From assembly GCF_043876835.1 (NCBI RefSeq), contig NZ_JBAWJZ010000012.1:1-64000 (forward strand): 64,000 nt of DNA, in the 5' to 3' direction. Within the stretch, counting starts at the first letter, position 1, and each line of letters starts with the position of its first letter. The stretch is from Yeosuana sp043876835 (lineage in GTDB: Bacteria; Bacteroidota; Bacteroidia; Flavobacteriales; Flavobacteriaceae). The position numbers were made by a program, and so were the translations under genes. The notes under the pieces were generated by a model that was not told the origin of the DNA, made no database searches, and saw only the letters and a program-made list of their open reading frames with translations. This document shows positions 38,603 to 46,456 of the stretch, piece by piece.

Positions 38603-39463
38603 ATGAAATATTTAAAACTAATTTTAGCCATTTGTATTTTGTTAACTTTTCAACATAGCTATTCTCAATGGAACAAAGGAAAAGGAAATGGATACTATAA
38701 ATTATCTGCTTGGTCTTTAGTAGCGGACCAACATTACACCAATTCTGGTAAAATAGATTCCAATGCGACTAGAGGTAATTTTACGTTGAGTTTCTATGGT
38801 GAATATGGGGTTACAAATAAGTTAGATATAATTGCCTATATTCCTTTTATAACTAGAATTTATCAAAACACTCAAGTCTCGGGAACTAACGGAAGTGTGA
38901 TTCAAGCAGGAGAAGCTGTAAATTCGACTGGAGATATAGATGTAGGGTTAAGATATGTTATGTTCAAAAAGAATCATATAGCCTTGTCTGCCTCTTTAAA
39001 ATTAGGATTGCCTACCGGAAAAGAGAAAGGAGGGAGCGATGGTAGTTACCAAACAGGTGATGGAGAATTTAATCAGCTATTAACAATAGATGTCGGATCG
39101 GCGTTTCAATTGTTCTACAAACCTGCATATGCAAAAGCATTTATAGGTTTTAATAATAGGACTCAAGGCTTTTCTGATGAATTTCATTACGGAATTGAAT
39201 CGGGGATTAAGGTATACAACAAGTTTTGGATGTTGGCTAGGATAAAAAGTATTGAATCACTCAAAAATGGAAGTAGTTCAACTCAAATTTCTCAAGGAAG
39301 TATATTTGCCAATAATATAGAATACTTTAGTATTGGCGCAGAAATTGCTTATTATATCGATTCTAAACTAGGAATTTCCCTAAATTACACAGAGGCCATT
39401 TCTGGTAGAATTATATATGCAAAGCCTTCTATTAGTGCTGGGGTATTTTTGGATGTTCGGTAA
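38603..39463 (+). CDS. Outer-membrane beta-barrel protein, partner of DM13-like lipoprotein
   Basis: A 286-residue exported barrel protein with signal peptide (about 1-21, ending SYSQ). Shared features with the protein at 19539-20396 include FYGEYGVT, a GDIDVGLRYVMFKK strand against VNLGLKYKLFKK, and a TGDGEFN loop; it ends ISAGVFLDVR. The tight spacing to the upstream lipoprotein gene means one operon. The pair may form a lipoprotein-barrel complex that moves electrons, metal or a small molecule, but this is inference only. Confidence 0.72.
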   Translation: MKYLKLILAICILLTFQHSYSQWNKGKGNGYYKLSAWSLVADQHYTNSGKIDSNATRGNFTLSFYGEYGVTNKLDIIAYIPFITRIYQNTQVSGTNGSVIQAGEAVNSTGDIDVGLRYVMFKKNHIALSASLKLGLPTGKEKGGSDGSYQTGDGEFNQLLTIDVGSAFQLFYKPAYAKAFIGFNNRTQGFSDEFHYGIESGIKVYNKFWMLARIKSIESLKNGSSSTQISQGSIFANNIEYFSIGAEIAYYIDSKLGISLNYTEAISGRIIYAKPSISAGVFLDVR

Positions 39464-39836
39464 CATAAACTAGAAGGAATATGGAAGAATAACCCTATTT
39501 TATTTTACATAATGACGAAAAATTTCAATGGGAAATTATTCGTAATAAATATGAGATAAAACTCCTGACTATGAATTAATAACCTTAATTTTTGGATTAT
39601 TATTAATTTTAATAATAAATGCAAATTGCCACAATCTTTTGTTTACTGCAATTTCCTTTTTTTCTTCTTGATGAATCCTTTAGCAGATATGTCAATCGAA
39701 ATATGTTTCAATACTTTCAGATTCAACTCATTATCTCCTAAACAAATTTCTTTATAACCAACTGAAGGAAGATTTTAAAATAATTAAGTGAAATTGAATA
39801 CATTTTTTTAGAATTAGAAGTAAAATTTAAAAAAAA
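39464..39836. other. Intergenic region with a possible short coding remnant
   Basis: About 370 bases between convergent genes. On the minus strand a short open stretch (about 39655-39775) reads GYKEICLGDNELNLKVLKHI followed by a lysine-rich end. I recognise no family. No terminator hairpin was found. Confidence 0.35.
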
Positions 39837-40322
39837 TTATTTTAATGTACTTCTATTTAATCTATATTTAAAGAATCTTACATTACCCACGCTTAATTCA
39901 CTATCCTCTTTGAATCCTAAAGAGAATACACCTTTAATTCTTGTTCTTGTCGGAGGAAGAAGTATCGTTATTGATTCCAAATCCATATCCTCAAAAGCTA
40001 TATTCATAATTTTTTTGAATAAGGTTTTCCCTAAGCCCCAATAATTTGGGTGCAAAACCAATGCTAAATCTGCTTCTCCATTCTCAGGTTGCAATCCGCC
40101 CCACCCCGCAAATTTTCCGTTAACCAAAAACGCCCATGGCCCAAATCCATGATTTTTCCAAAGTAATTCTTTATTATAAATAAACTCATCACAATCACAT
40201 TCACTGAATTCTCCTATCAATAAAGGCAACTGTCTTCTTACTAATTGATTGTTCATCAATCCAATAATTTCAGACTTTGCAATATTACTTAATCTTTTGA
40301 ATTGAATATTCATTTTATACAC
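39837..40322 (-). CDS. GNAT-family N-acetyltransferase
   Basis: A 161-residue GNAT protein. Motif A is seen in LALVLHPNYWGLGKTLFKKI, with the acetyl-CoA pyrophosphate loop degenerate compared with Q/RxxGxG/A, followed by a late FSLGFKEDSEL strand. ATG 40322 or 40313 may be the start. The substrate is unknown. It precedes no obvious partner; the next gene upstream is a small membrane protein 22 bases away, so these could be cotranscribed. Confidence 0.78.
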   Translation of the reverse strand: MYKMNIQFKRLSNIAKSEIIGLMNNQLVRRQLPLLIGEFSECDCDEFIYNKELLWKNHGFGPWAFLVNGKFAGWGGLQPENGEADLALVLHPNYWGLGKTLFKKIMNIAFEDMDLESITILLPPTRTRIKGVFSLGFKEDSELSVGNVRFFKYRLNRSTLK

Positions 40323-40344
40323 TTCATTAATTCATGATATTCTT

Positions 40345-40743
40345 TTAAATTTTCTTGAATATTTTCTTTGGATGAAGAATCATTAAATAACCAAAAGCTA
40401 ATGTCAATATGCCGTAAATTACCGCTGTAGCAAATAACAGTTGAAAATGATTGCTTGTGATTGGTAAAATTTTAAATAATGCAAAAAAAGACACAAGAAA
40501 ATGTATTAAATTACCTATTGTCAATGGCTTACCATATATCCCTCCAATTATTGTGTTCCTTGACATCCAATTTAATGTAGCAAAACCTAAATAAAGTGAT
40601 CCAACAATTTGCGAAAAAAGAATTATTAATATATCTGTTTCAAAGTCTAGAACCTTGGATATTTCTTGTAAAAAAAATGTAAGCCCAATTCCAACTACAC
40701 CTAAAAATATGGAGCTAGATACCATTATTAATTTTGTATTCAT
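40345..40743 (-). CDS. Small four-helix membrane protein, unknown function
   Basis: A 132-residue protein with four predicted transmembrane helices (about 5-25, 38-60, 78-98, 102-124) and a basic C-terminal tail HPKKIFKKI. I do not recognise a named family, although such proteins are common as hypothetical genes in Flavobacteriia. It lies upstream of the GNAT gene on the same strand. Confidence 0.7.
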   Translation of the reverse strand: MNTKLIMVSSSIFLGVVGIGLTFFLQEISKVLDFETDILIILFSQIVGSLYLGFATLNWMSRNTIIGGIYGKPLTIGNLIHFLVSFFALFKILPITSNHFQLLFATAVIYGILTLAFGYLMILHPKKIFKKI

Positions 40744-40833
40744 AATACTTATATGTTATTTTTATGTTTGTATCGATTATCTTGGTTTAATTAACATTTA
40801 TTTTAATTGTTCGGCTCCAGATTAGGCTTGTCT

Positions 40834-41415
40834 TTAGGTCTTTTTAAAATTCAAAACTTTAATTAACCTTTTCAACTCAGGCAGAACGTCAGACTCAAAC
40901 CATGGGTTTTTAGTCATCCAAATATTATTTCTGGGTGATGGATGAGGTAAAACAAAATATTTGGGTAAATAATCTCTAAAATTTAAAACTGTATCTGTTA
41001 GTGTTTTTTGTTTTTTATCATTTAAATAATAATCCTGAGCGTATTTCCCAATTAATAAAATAAGTTCTGCTTGTTCTATTTTATATAATACTTTTTGATG
41101 CCACAAAGGGGCACACTCTTTACGCGGTGGCAAATCACCCGATTTCCCTTTACCAGGATAACAAAACCCCATTGGCAAAATAGAAATTTTTGTTGAATTG
41201 TAAAACATATCAGAATCAATTCCCATCCACTGTCTTAAATTTTCTCCGCTTTTGTCATTCCATGGAATTCCAGTTTCATGAACAATTTTACCAGGAGCTT
41301 GTCCAATAATTACCACTTTGCTTTTAGGGTATGCACTTAATATTGGCCTAGGCCCTAAAGGCAAATGAGCAGCACATTCGTTGCAATTCTGTATATTATT
41401 TAATAATTGTTTCAC
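40834..41415 (-). CDS. Uracil-DNA glycosylase family protein
   Basis: A 193-residue protein of the UDG superfamily, of the type with N-terminal cysteines (NCNECAAHLPLGPRP). Motif 1 is GQAPGKIVHETGIPWND, and motif 2 HPSPRNNIW contains the catalytic-region histidine. It is expected to remove uracil or related bases from DNA, or to act as a UDG-like protein of less certain specificity. A strong terminator lies just upstream of its start, so it is transcribed separately from the CMD operon. Confidence 0.85.
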   Translation of the reverse strand: MKQLLNNIQNCNECAAHLPLGPRPILSAYPKSKVVIIGQAPGKIVHETGIPWNDKSGENLRQWMGIDSDMFYNSTKISILPMGFCYPGKGKSGDLPPRKECAPLWHQKVLYKIEQAELILLIGKYAQDYYLNDKKQKTLTDTVLNFRDYLPKYFVLPHPSPRNNIWMTKNPWFESDVLPELKRLIKVLNFKKT

Positions 41416-41439
41416 CGGACTTATAGTACTAAATTAAAA

Positions 41440-41474
41440 CACCTTACTTATTATATACCACAATAAGTAAGGTG
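41440..41474 (-). terminator. Rho-independent terminator of the SnoaL-SPW-YHS-CMD operon
   Basis: A perfect 13-base stem CACCTTACTTATT / AATAAGTAAGGTG with a 9-base loop, followed on the minus strand by TTTTAATTT, 14 bases after the CMD stop. Confidence 0.88.
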
Positions 41475-41487
41475 CATGCAATTGCTA

Positions 41488-42024
41488 TTAAATCAATTCT
41501 ACTTCTGGAAAATCTATTGGAACCTTGACAATTTCGTTTAGATAATTTGTAAACGTAATATCAGTAATAACTAAGATTAGATCTACCAAAGCTTTTTCAG
41601 TATAGCCTATATCAAAAAATGCTTCTATTAATTCTTTAGTGGCTCTACCTCTATTTGTTGTAATGTTGGCCGCTAATTTCGTAAGTATATTAAGTTTGTC
41701 GTCACTGCTTGTTAATTGTCTAAATGACAAAGCATCTTCATCAGTAAACCCATTCATTTTTGCAATGGCTGTATGAGCAGACAAGCAATAATGGCATCCA
41801 TTAACTTGTGATACAGCTAATTTAATGGCTTCTAATTCTTTATTGGTAAAACTACCCTTTCCTGCTTTATTAGTCATATTAATATGTAATGCCAAACTTT
41901 CGGAAGAATAACCTGTCACTGCATATACATTTGGAAGCATCCCAATTTGTTTTTTAATAGATTCAAAAATTTGTTTTGAATCATTATCTACTTGATCTAT
42001 TGTTGGAACTGTTATCATTTTCAT
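41488..42024 (-). CDS. Carboxymuconolactone decarboxylase/AhpD-like protein
   Basis: A 178-residue AhpD-type protein with the peroxidase-like motif VNGCHYCLSAHT (C-x-x-C with following histidine) and flanking helices typical of uncharacterised peroxidase-related CMD enzymes. It likely detoxifies organic or hydrogen peroxide using thiol chemistry. Last gene of the minus-strand block SnoaL, SPW, YHS, CMD, which as a whole looks like a stress-type operon. A stub of a related gene lies at 19222. Confidence 0.88.
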   Translation of the reverse strand: MKMITVPTIDQVDNDSKQIFESIKKQIGMLPNVYAVTGYSSESLALHINMTNKAGKGSFTNKELEAIKLAVSQVNGCHYCLSAHTAIAKMNGFTDEDALSFRQLTSSDDKLNILTKLAANITTNRGRATKELIEAFFDIGYTEKALVDLILVITDITFTNYLNEIVKVPIDFPEVELI

Positions 42025-42042
42025 TTTTTTATTTCAAAATTT

Positions 42043-42092
42043 AAACATCTGTAAACCCACCACAATAATTTAGGTTTAAGGTTAACAGATGT
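42043..42092 (-). terminator. Hairpin between YHS and CMD genes
   Basis: The arms AAACATCTGT and ACAGATGTTT pair over 10 bases around a roughly 30-base loop, with T-rich sequence following on the minus strand. This is probably a partial terminator or processing site lowering CMD expression. Confidence 0.55.
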
Positions 42093-42108
42093 TTATTGTT
42101 TTTTTAAA

Positions 42109-42582
42109 TTAATTATAGGTTTTGCTTAATTTTTCCCAGTTATTGTTTGCAACTGAAAGCAATTTATTGTGGTTGTTCTCTGCTAGCCATAATTGCTGTG
42201 CATCTAACTCTAAATTGTACAAGTACAAGAAGTATTTACCATCTTTAACAATAAACTTGTTTGGATCTGGTCTAAATTTAGCCCCAGCATAAATGCCAAA
42301 AGCACAGAATCCACCAAATTGAGGTAAATATTTACTTGGGTTTTTATCAAATGATGCTTTTTGTTCAGCAGACGTAAAATAATATACCACCTTCTTATGT
42401 TCTGATTTGTATTGTTTTAAACCTCTTTGGGCAATACCTAAATCTAGATACGAAACTGGACTATAACCTTGTAAAGCAATATTGCTATTATCGATGTTGT
42501 TTGCCTTGTTGTCTTGCGCAAAAGTTGCTGTAGCAACCAAAATTGCCAATATTAAAACTGATGATTTTATTAATTTTTTCAT
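42109..42582 (-). CDS. Exported YHS-domain protein
   Basis: A 157-residue periplasmic protein with signal peptide (about 1-22, ending TFAQ) and a YHS domain: IALQGYSPVSYLDLGIAQ, then VYYFTSAEQKASFDKNPSKY and FGGFCAFGIYAGAKF. YHS domains are linked to copper or other heavy-metal binding, with the cysteine in GGFCAF as a candidate ligand. It lies in the SnoaL/SPW/CMD operon. Confidence 0.88.
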   Translation of the reverse strand: MKKLIKSSVLILAILVATATFAQDNKANNIDNSNIALQGYSPVSYLDLGIAQRGLKQYKSEHKKVVYYFTSAEQKASFDKNPSKYLPQFGGFCAFGIYAGAKFRPDPNKFIVKDGKYFLYLYNLELDAQQLWLAENNHNKLLSVANNNWEKLSKTYN

Positions 42583-42621
42583 TTTTTTTAAACTTTAATT
42601 GTTTTACTTGTTTTTACTTTT

Positions 42622-42975
42622 TTAATAATCGTTTTCGCTTAATGATACTACTGTAAAAACAACAGCAGCATTAAACAGGTAGTAGTTGGCTTCTATTCCA
42701 CTAAACCTTAAGGCGAATGGAATAATCATAAAAGCTATAGCAACTACTAAATCTATAGCTAAATGTCCTTGAAAAGGAATTGTTCTGAATGCTCCCAATT
42801 TATAATCTGTTAAAAGACTTACTACTAAAACTGCAATTCCTGTAATGATGGAAATCCAAAGTGATGCTGGATTTGTGTTACCTAAGCCTAAAAGAAAAGG
42901 AACAGTAATAAGTCCTAAACCAGCTGAATAATCGGCTACACCGTGAAGTGTTGGTGATATAAATCGAAACTTCAT
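42622..42975 (-). CDS. SPW-repeat membrane protein
   Basis: A 117-residue membrane protein with four predicted helices (HGVADYSAGLGLITVPFLLG, LWISIITGIAVLVVSLL, HLAIDLVVAIAFMIIPFAL, YYLFNAAVVFTVVSL). The alternation of G/W/P-rich starts resembles the SPW repeat family. Function unknown. It begins one base after the stop of the SnoaL-like gene, so the two are tightly cotranscribed. Confidence 0.78.
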   Translation of the reverse strand: MKFRFISPTLHGVADYSAGLGLITVPFLLGLGNTNPASLWISIITGIAVLVVSLLTDYKLGAFRTIPFQGHLAIDLVVAIAFMIIPFALRFSGIEANYYLFNAAVVFTVVSLSENDY

Positions 42976-42976
42976 T

Positions 42977-43330
42977 TTAATTAGCTTTAAAATATTCTTC
43001 TCGAATTACTTTGCCTTCATCATTCCAAACACGAAGAATAATTTCATGCCAGTAGATTTTAGTTTCATCCCTCATGTCAAAATCGAATGTGAATTCTGAT
43101 GCTGAAACATTACCGTCAAAAAGCGTATGATATTTAGTAATACCATTTACTTTAGCTATTGCTCCTGCGAACCCTTCCATTTTTTCTACCATTTGTGCTT
43201 TATTGGACGTTTGTACATTGTTATAATCCGACGTCTTAGCATCCTCTGCGAAAAATTGTTTTACAGCATCCACAATCGCCCCTTGTGCAACGATACTGTC
43301 CATTTCTTCTGTTAATGATTTAATATTCAT
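42977..43330 (-). CDS. SnoaL/NTF2-like small protein
   Basis: A 117-residue cone-fold protein related to the one at 34294-34647 (AVKQFFAEDAKTSDYNNVQT, FDFDMRDETKIYWHEIILRVW, EGKVIREEYFKA). First gene of the four-gene block under the AraC regulator directly upstream. Together with the DoxX/SnoaL pair at 34 kb it shows two parallel small-protein stress-type modules. Exact activity unknown. Confidence 0.8.
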   Translation of the reverse strand: MNIKSLTEEMDSIVAQGAIVDAVKQFFAEDAKTSDYNNVQTSNKAQMVEKMEGFAGAIAKVNGITKYHTLFDGNVSASEFTFDFDMRDETKIYWHEIILRVWNDEGKVIREEYFKAN

Positions 43331-43425
43331 AATTAATAATTTTAATGTTAAACAAATTTTATTTTGTAATTACACTGCAAATATCAGAATGAAAACTAAA
43401 TCGGTGTTTGCAAAAAAAAAACAAA

Positions 43426-44475
43426 TTATTGTACTTTTTGATGTCTGAATTGAGAAGGAGTTGATCCAGTTTGGTGACTAAAGAAGTTTGAGAAATGACT
43501 CACTTCTTCAAATCCTAGCTGAAATGAAATATCTTGAACACCATATCCTTGATCTAATAAACTTTTTGAAGAAGTTATTAATTCGTGTCTTATTAGTTTA
43601 CCAAGAGAAATGTGCATGTCATCCTTGACTTTTTTAGACAAAGTTTTTACAGATAAATTCATTTTTTGGGCATAAAAACCCAATTGATGTTCTTGTCTAT
43701 GATGCATTCGAACCAGTTCAATAACATCTTGAATAAAAGAATTGTTGCCTTCAAAATCAAAGTTTAATCGAAATTTATTAGGACTCTGCCCCACTTGGTA
43801 TGTAAATACACGATTAAAATATGCAGGGTCTTTAAAACCTAATTTAAAAGACACCTCTTTAATACTTTTATCTGTAAAGGCTATTTGCTTTTTACTTTCT
43901 AAAATCCTTTTACTTTCTATTAATTTCTTTAATGAAAAACCAATCTTGTTCTTTAATAAATGTTGAACATTATATCCGTTTTTATCAATTAAGTTAACCA
44001 AATCTTTGCTTAATAAATTGTTGGCATATTCTTGATCAATAATATCTTTAGTATCAAAAATGATTTGGTACTCTTCTTTATTAGCTTGAAATGGATTTTG
44101 CCAGTACCATTGTTTTGCAGAGACATCAACGATGTTGTAGTTACCATTTTCAAAAACAGTATTTTCTAGATATTGTTGACACTCTGAACACTCCTTAAAA
44201 TTGATATATCCTAAAGCTATTAAATGTTTGAATAGTACACGGACATCTTTAGACTTAAACAAAATTTCATCGGGAAATTCTATTAATCGAACTTGGAAAT
44301 CATCAGACAAAAATTTAATATACTGTCCTTTAGAAAGATAAATAGCTTTATCTTCCCAATCCATATAATTTTTAAAATCTACTTCTATACTGCCTGTACC
44401 TGAAAGAATATGAACCAACGTATATTTATTTATGAAGTAAACCTTATTAATTTCGGCGTCAAGTTTATTAACCAT
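43426..44475 (-). CDS. AraC-type regulator with two tandem HTH domains
   Basis: A 349-residue regulator. The N-terminal sensory part (1-160) shows a cupin-like strand pattern. It is followed by two AraC DNA-binding domains: about 168-238 (IKEVSFKLGFKDPAYFNRVF...GQSPNKFR) and about 250-345 (VQDISFQLGFEEVSHFSNFF...GSTPSQFR). Normal AraC proteins have one such domain of about 100 residues. It lies 95 bases upstream of the SnoaL/SPW/YHS/CMD operon on the same strand and probably controls it. A fragment of a sister copy lies at 33558-33692. Confidence 0.85.
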   Translation of the reverse strand: MVNKLDAEINKVYFINKYTLVHILSGTGSIEVDFKNYMDWEDKAIYLSKGQYIKFLSDDFQVRLIEFPDEILFKSKDVRVLFKHLIALGYINFKECSECQQYLENTVFENGNYNIVDVSAKQWYWQNPFQANKEEYQIIFDTKDIIDQEYANNLLSKDLVNLIDKNGYNVQHLLKNKIGFSLKKLIESKRILESKKQIAFTDKSIKEVSFKLGFKDPAYFNRVFTYQVGQSPNKFRLNFDFEGNNSFIQDVIELVRMHHRQEHQLGFYAQKMNLSVKTLSKKVKDDMHISLGKLIRHELITSSKSLLDQGYGVQDISFQLGFEEVSHFSNFFSHQTGSTPSQFRHQKVQ

Positions 44476-45448
44476 ATTAAACCAATTAGTTTAATAAAAG
44501 TCGTACCTAGTATTGAAAACTGACAAAATTAAACAGTCTTGTCGTTGATATGCCTGTCAATAAATTAAATTAATTAATGTATCATATTTTGTGGTTTTGT
44601 GGCATCTGTTGAAGTTATAATAGACAATTTTATATTTTACATTCAAAAATCATATTAAAAATCATTCACTCTCAAAGTCACTAATTATACAAGCAAGGAA
44701 TCTACTTTAAATTCAGGTTTGATTAAACTACAAAAAGATGTAGAAATTTCACCAATCTGGGTTGTTAAGTTAGACCATACCACTATTAAAAGATGGCCCT
44801 TCAAGTTTATTCCATTGCTTGAAAAATCAATTAAAAAATGAAATAAAATCGTTGGGAAAAGATGAAGAATGGATGAGACCCACCTAAAGGTTAATGGTCG
44901 GTGGAGATATTTATACAGAGTGGTCCATAACGCTTGTATGATTAAAAGAACCAAATAAAAAACAAAAAGTAATTCTATTCATAGAACATTTTACCCCTTG
45001 GTTGTTTAGAATAAACTTTTATTAACAATTTTAAAATATTATTAATTTATCAGATAAGACAGATTCGATTGCTGTCATAATATAAAAATAAAGCCAATAC
45101 TATAAATGAAACAGAAACTTTATATGAACCCCGAAATGACTTAAATCATATCTATTATAATTCACAATATTAAAATTTTACTAAATGAGGCTTCTTTAAT
45201 AAGTTTAATTACTCGATACGATAATTATAACTTTTTTAGAAGGGCTAGTTATATATAAGATTTATTAACAAGTCAATTATCAATCAACCTGTTAAAAAGC
45301 AGAAAGGCAAATTTTGAACTTAATTGAAAATATCTAATTTATAATTATTGAATTGGTTGCAACTATAAAATTAGTTTGTAGAATAACTTTGATCTGATTG
45401 AAAAATTGAATGGAAAAATTGATATACTGGTTGACATAAAAACATTAC
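44476..45448. other. Gene-poor region containing an IS6 remnant
   Basis: Nearly 1 kb without an intact gene. It holds the transposase remnant at 44764-44958, and the rest is AT-rich with many stops in all frames. It marks the left border of the accessory island. Confidence 0.55.
44764..44958 (+). mobile_element. IS6-family transposase remnant (separate element)
   Basis: Two short frames read KLDHTTIKRWPFKFIPLLEK and then, after a frame change, MDETHLKVNGRWRYLYRVV. They match the HTH-to-catalytic-domain part of IS6 transposases, including the first catalytic aspartate in MDET. It is on the opposite strand from the other copies and diverged from them, so it belongs to an older insertion. Confidence 0.75.
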
Positions 45449-45568
45449 ACAACATACAGTATGCAAAAAATTGCTACTTTTAGCTTAACCAATGTGAATT
45501 GCTTTGTTTGCTTGCATCCAATTTTCCTTCGGAAAATCCTCGCACTCAACACGCAACTATTCATATAA
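45449..45568 (+). repeat. Cassette-boundary palindrome A (attC-like)
   Basis: A left part with ACAGTATGCAAAAAATTGC is followed by TTTTAGCTTAACCAATGT, the central hairpin ATTTTCCTTCGGAAAAT (45521-45537) and TCCTCGCAC, ending with a TATTCATATA right arm. It is very close to site J at 58761-58902. The distal CGTT-type end is not clear, so it may be truncated on the right. Confidence 0.65.
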
Positions 45569-45626
45569 ATAAAAATTGTCAGTCATTGCGACAAAAGGAA
45601 TTTAACAGACAGAATAACAAAAATCA

Positions 45627-45883
45627 ATGAATATAAAAACGTTTATAATTGACGCTTTTAATAACTAAACATTTAAAGGAAAACCAGCAGTGGTTTGCTT
45701 ATTAGAAAATAGCATTGATAATCACTTAATGCTTTCAATAGCAAAAGAATTGGTAAAACAAAAATGAAATCGTTGCGATGCTCTGAAAGAAGTGGAAATA
45801 TGGAAGTTGAATTACCTGATGAAAAAAACTTAACGATTAAAAGTAATGCAAAAATTGTATTTAAAGGAGAAATCAAAATTTAG
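45627..45883 (+). pseudogene. PhzF-family isomerase with internal deletion
   Basis: The gene starts MNIKTFIIDAFNN, meets TAA, and continues in frame TFKGKPAVVCLLENSIDNH, the PhzF N-terminus. After a frame change it jumps straight to the family's C-terminus (CSERSGNMEVELPDE, then AKIVFKGEIKI). About two thirds of the normal 260-290 residues are missing. It is a second, independent PhzF remnant beside the one at 32156-32986, and it lies 3 bases before the DinB start. Confidence 0.75.
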
Positions 45884-45886
45884 AAA

Positions 45887-46333
45887 ATGATAATAGATAC
45901 ATTAAAAACACTTTTCAAAAGAGACTTAGAAAAACTGATGACCGAAATAGAACTTTATAACAATGAAGGAAATATTTGGCTTACTGATCAATCAATTTCA
46001 AATTCAGCAGGAAATTTATGCTTGCATATTATTGGAAACCTTAATGCCTATATTGGTGTTGGATTAGTAAAAATAAAATATGCAAGGCAACGAGACCTTG
46101 AATTTTCATTGAAAAATGTACCTAGAACAACAATATTAAGTCAAATTGTAGATACAATTAAAATTGTGGAAAATGGATTAAATAACTTAACCTTAAATCA
46201 AATGACCGATGATTTTCCTGTTGTAGTCTGGGAAAAACCAACCGAAATGGAATACACCTTGATTCACTTAACAACTCATTTAAATTATCATCTTGGGCAA
46301 ATAAATTATCACAGAAGATTACTTGACAATTGA
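45887..46333 (+). CDS. DinB-family protein (DUF1572-like)
   Basis: A 148-residue four-helix DinB-type protein. The metal-binding histidine pattern is visible: one in LCLHIIGNLNAYIG and two in LTTHLNYHLGQINYHRRLL. Members are metal-dependent thiol-linked transferases or of unknown activity. First complete gene of the accessory island, sitting between boundary palindromes A and B as a single-gene unit. Confidence 0.82.
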   Translation: MIIDTLKTLFKRDLEKLMTEIELYNNEGNIWLTDQSISNSAGNLCLHIIGNLNAYIGVGLVKIKYARQRDLEFSLKNVPRTTILSQIVDTIKIVENGLNNLTLNQMTDDFPVVVWEKPTEMEYTLIHLTTHLNYHLGQINYHRRLLDN

Positions 46334-46344
46334 AACGTAAAAAC

Positions 46345-46450
46345 AACAAACCAATAAGTCGTATATAAAAAATTGCTTGTTTTATCTTAACCCATATCAG
46401 TTGCTTTGTTTTCTTGCAACTTTCCATATACATAAACGTAAGCTGTAATT
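46345..46450 (+). repeat. Cassette-boundary palindrome B (attC-like)
   Basis: It begins AACAAACCAATAAGTCGTATA, has TTGCTTG...TTGCAAC pairing arms and ends with CATATACATAAACGTAAGCTG. The arms GTATATAAAAAATTGC and a TTGCAACTTTCCATATAC-like right side are roughly complementary. The central AAAATCC hairpin is lost in this copy. It follows the DinB stop by 12 bases and is immediately followed by the amidohydrolase start. Confidence 0.6.
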
Positions 46451-46456
46451 AGATAA

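Noticed and set aside
44685..44954. Open frame of 89 codons on the minus strand
   Set aside because: Antisense shadow of the IS6 transposase remnant, which gives real family matches on the plus strand.
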